Position numbers and translations under genes: made by a program. The notes under the pieces are model-generated. The model did no database searches. It saw nothing but the letters and a program-made list of their open reading frames with translations, and was not told the origin of the DNA. A DNA stretch of 7,534 bases from Prevotella sp. (GTDB taxonomy: Bacteria; Bacteroidota; Bacteroidia; Bacteroidales; Bacteroidaceae), in contig JAFPAS010000179.1 of the NCBI GenBank assembly GCA_017424205.1, positions 1-7,534 of the forward strand. The letters are read 5' to 3'. The number at the start of each line of letters is the position of its first letter. Position 1 is the stretch's first letter. Below, one piece after another: positions 6,661 to 7,534 of the stretch.

Positions 6661-7137
6661 TCAAATCACGTCATGATCCATAAACACCACATCGATGCCT
6701 GCACGTTTCAAAAGGTCTATGCCATCGGTCAGTCTATACTGACGTGAATATACTAAACGTTTAATTCCTGCCTGTATGATGAGCTTTGCACATTCTATAC
6801 ATGGCGAGTCTGTAACGTATATCGTAGCCCCATCACTGTTGTTATGCGAACGTGCGAGCTTCGTTATTGCATTTGCCTCCGCATGCAGAACATATGGTTT
6901 TGTCAGATTATTCTCATCCTCACACACATTTTCAAAGCCTGAAGGCGTTCCGTTATAACCATCTGAGATAATGCGTTTGTCCTTCACGACAAGGCAGCCC
7001 ACCTTTCTTCTCTCACAGTATGAGTTCTCTGCCCATATCTCTGCCATTCGGAGATATCTTTTGTCGAGCAGCGTTTGCTTTAGCTGCCTGCGTTCTTCTT
7101 CTCTGCCTTTCATCGACAGTTGCTTTACTTCAACCAT
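6661..7137 (-). CDS. dCMP deaminase (cytidine/deoxycytidylate deaminase family)
   Basis: The 158-residue zinc enzyme should deaminate dCMP to dUMP, the substrate of thymidylate synthase. The zinc site is complete: H85-A-E87 in LHAEANAI, with Glu87 the proton shuttle, and P112-C113-x-x-C116 in SPCIECAKL. Other marks typical of the dCMP subgroup are the VGCLVVKDKRIISDGYNGTPSGF stretch (46-68) and CEDE with the following loop before the HAE motif. Both features separate it from tRNA adenosine deaminases and from RibD. The ATG at 7137 gives a basic N-terminal extension of about 25 residues; Met31 is too far in to be the start because helix 1 precedes it. It is cytoplasmic. In B. subtilis the related gene is comEB. 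A 255-bp gap separates it from the protease gene, so cotranscription is uncertain. Confidence 0.93.
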   Translation of the reverse strand: MVEVKQLSMKGREEERRQLKQTLLDKRYLRMAEIWAENSYCERRKVGCLVVKDKRIISDGYNGTPSGFENVCEDENNLTKPYVLHAEANAITKLARSHNNSDGATIYVTDSPCIECAKLIIQAGIKRLVYSRQYRLTDGIDLLKRAGIDVVFMDHDVI

Positions 7138-7212
7138 AACGTATGCAGGTATAATTTATCTATTAAAATTCTTCGTATATAAAAAACGATAACGAGCAAA
7201 GCCGAAGGCTTC

Positions 7213-7289
7213 GTCATCATGAGCAGCGAACGTCAAGCGAAGTAAGGGCGCAGCTCTTACCGCTTGGTGCGCGAATAGATCATGATGGC
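7213..7289. repeat. Large imperfect inverted repeat, possible dispersed element or structured RNA
   Basis: Outer arms CATCATGA (7215-7222) and TCATGATG (7280-7287) are perfect, extended by a wobble and a G-C pair to 7213/7289. Inside them CAAGCG (7234-7239) pairs with CGCTTG (7261-7266). After an AA bulge, GTAAGGGC (7242-7249) pairs with GCTCTTAC (7253-7260) around a GCA loop with one G-T wobble. The region is richer in GC than the flanking spacer and no gene covers it. It lies 76-152 bp upstream of the dCMP deaminase start. Confidence 0.6.
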
Positions 7290-7346
7290 AACAGGGTAGC
7301 ATTAAGCCTTAACCTTTATTGGCTCCGCCGATTCTGCTCCCACTCG

Positions 7347-7373
7347 GCAGAGATTGAACGAGTTCATCTCTGC
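7347..7373 (-). terminator. Hairpin just after the M3 peptidase stop, possible transcript end
   Basis: GCAGAGAT (7347-7354) pairs perfectly with ATCTCTGC (7366-7373), and GAA (7356-7358) with TTC (7363-7365) after a T bulge, around a 4-nt loop. It starts 2 nt after the peptidase stop codon. No T tract follows on the minus strand, so it may stabilise the 3' end rather than terminate alone. GCAGA (7347-7351) can instead pair with TCTGC (7333-7337), a competing fold. Confidence 0.5.
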
Positions 7374-7375
7374 AC

Positions 7376-7534
7376 TCACTGACCCGCAGAATTCCTTATC
7401 CCGTTGCGTTCCATGAGGGCATCTATTGACGGCTCGCCTCCTTTAAATCGGCAGTACAGTTTCATAGGATGCTCTGTACCTCCCTTTGACAGGATGCAGT
7501 CACGGAAGCGCTGCGCTGTCTCCGAATTGAATAT
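7376..7534 (-). CDS. M3 family metallopeptidase, C-terminal end (partial)
   Basis: The last 52 codons and TGA stop (7378-7376) of a gene that continues past the window edge. The tail matches the end of peptidase M3A enzymes (dipeptidyl carboxypeptidase Dcp, oligopeptidase A): RFRDCILSKGGTEHPM, then LYCRFKGGEPSIDALMERNGI. Family members are cytoplasmic or periplasmic zinc peptidases of about 680-700 residues that cleave short peptides. The HExxH zinc motif lies upstream, outside this window, so catalytic competence and the exact subfamily cannot be judged. The rest of the gene should lie just beyond position 7534. A hairpin follows 2 nt after the stop. Confidence 0.88.
   Translation of the reverse strand: MFNSETAQRFRDCILSKGGTEHPMKLYCRFKGGEPSIDALMERNGIRNSAGQ

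Overview
The window looks like a chromosomal segment of a Bacteroidales bacterium, most likely from the Prevotella group. The evidence is moderate GC, heavy ATA (Ile) use, no clear Shine-Dalgarno sequences, and the cluster M3 peptidase / dCMP deaminase / S41 protease / 5-formyltetrahydrofolate cyclo-ligase, an order I associate with this group from memory. The genus is an inference.

Left part (1-2521): the last 27 codons of an unrecognised + strand gene end at a strong terminator (95-128). Next come a membrane-anchored NUC1-family DNA/RNA endonuclease (187-1062, +) and a YfcE-type metallophosphoesterase (1232-1753, +). Two small divergent genes of unknown function follow, 1884-2168 (-) and 2225-2521 (+), with 56 bp between their starts. 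The minus one has its own rho-independent terminator at 1820-1848, which supports it as a real gene.

Right part (2601-7534): every gene is on the minus strand. In transcription order they are the C-terminus of an M3 metallopeptidase (7376-7534), a 238-bp spacer with strong inverted repeats, a dCMP deaminase (6661-7137), a 255-bp spacer, a CtpA-type S41 protease (4753-6405), 5-formyltetrahydrofolate cyclo-ligase (4137-4748, 4 nt after the protease), a 106-bp spacer with a nested inverted repeat, a NarL/LuxR-type response regulator (3314-4030), and a short membrane protein resembling part of the AbgT transporter fold (2601-3305), which begins a few bases after the regulator stops.

Functionally, dCMP deaminase makes dUMP and the cyclo-ligase recycles 5-formyl-THF, so both touch the folate-dependent thymidylate pathway. 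The protease belongs to envelope protein processing. The most unusual unit is the orphan response regulator coupled to a half-size AbgT-like protein behind a structured leader. The spacer at 7191-7290 also merits a genome-wide repeat search. I see no CRISPR array, insertion sequence, tRNA or rRNA.
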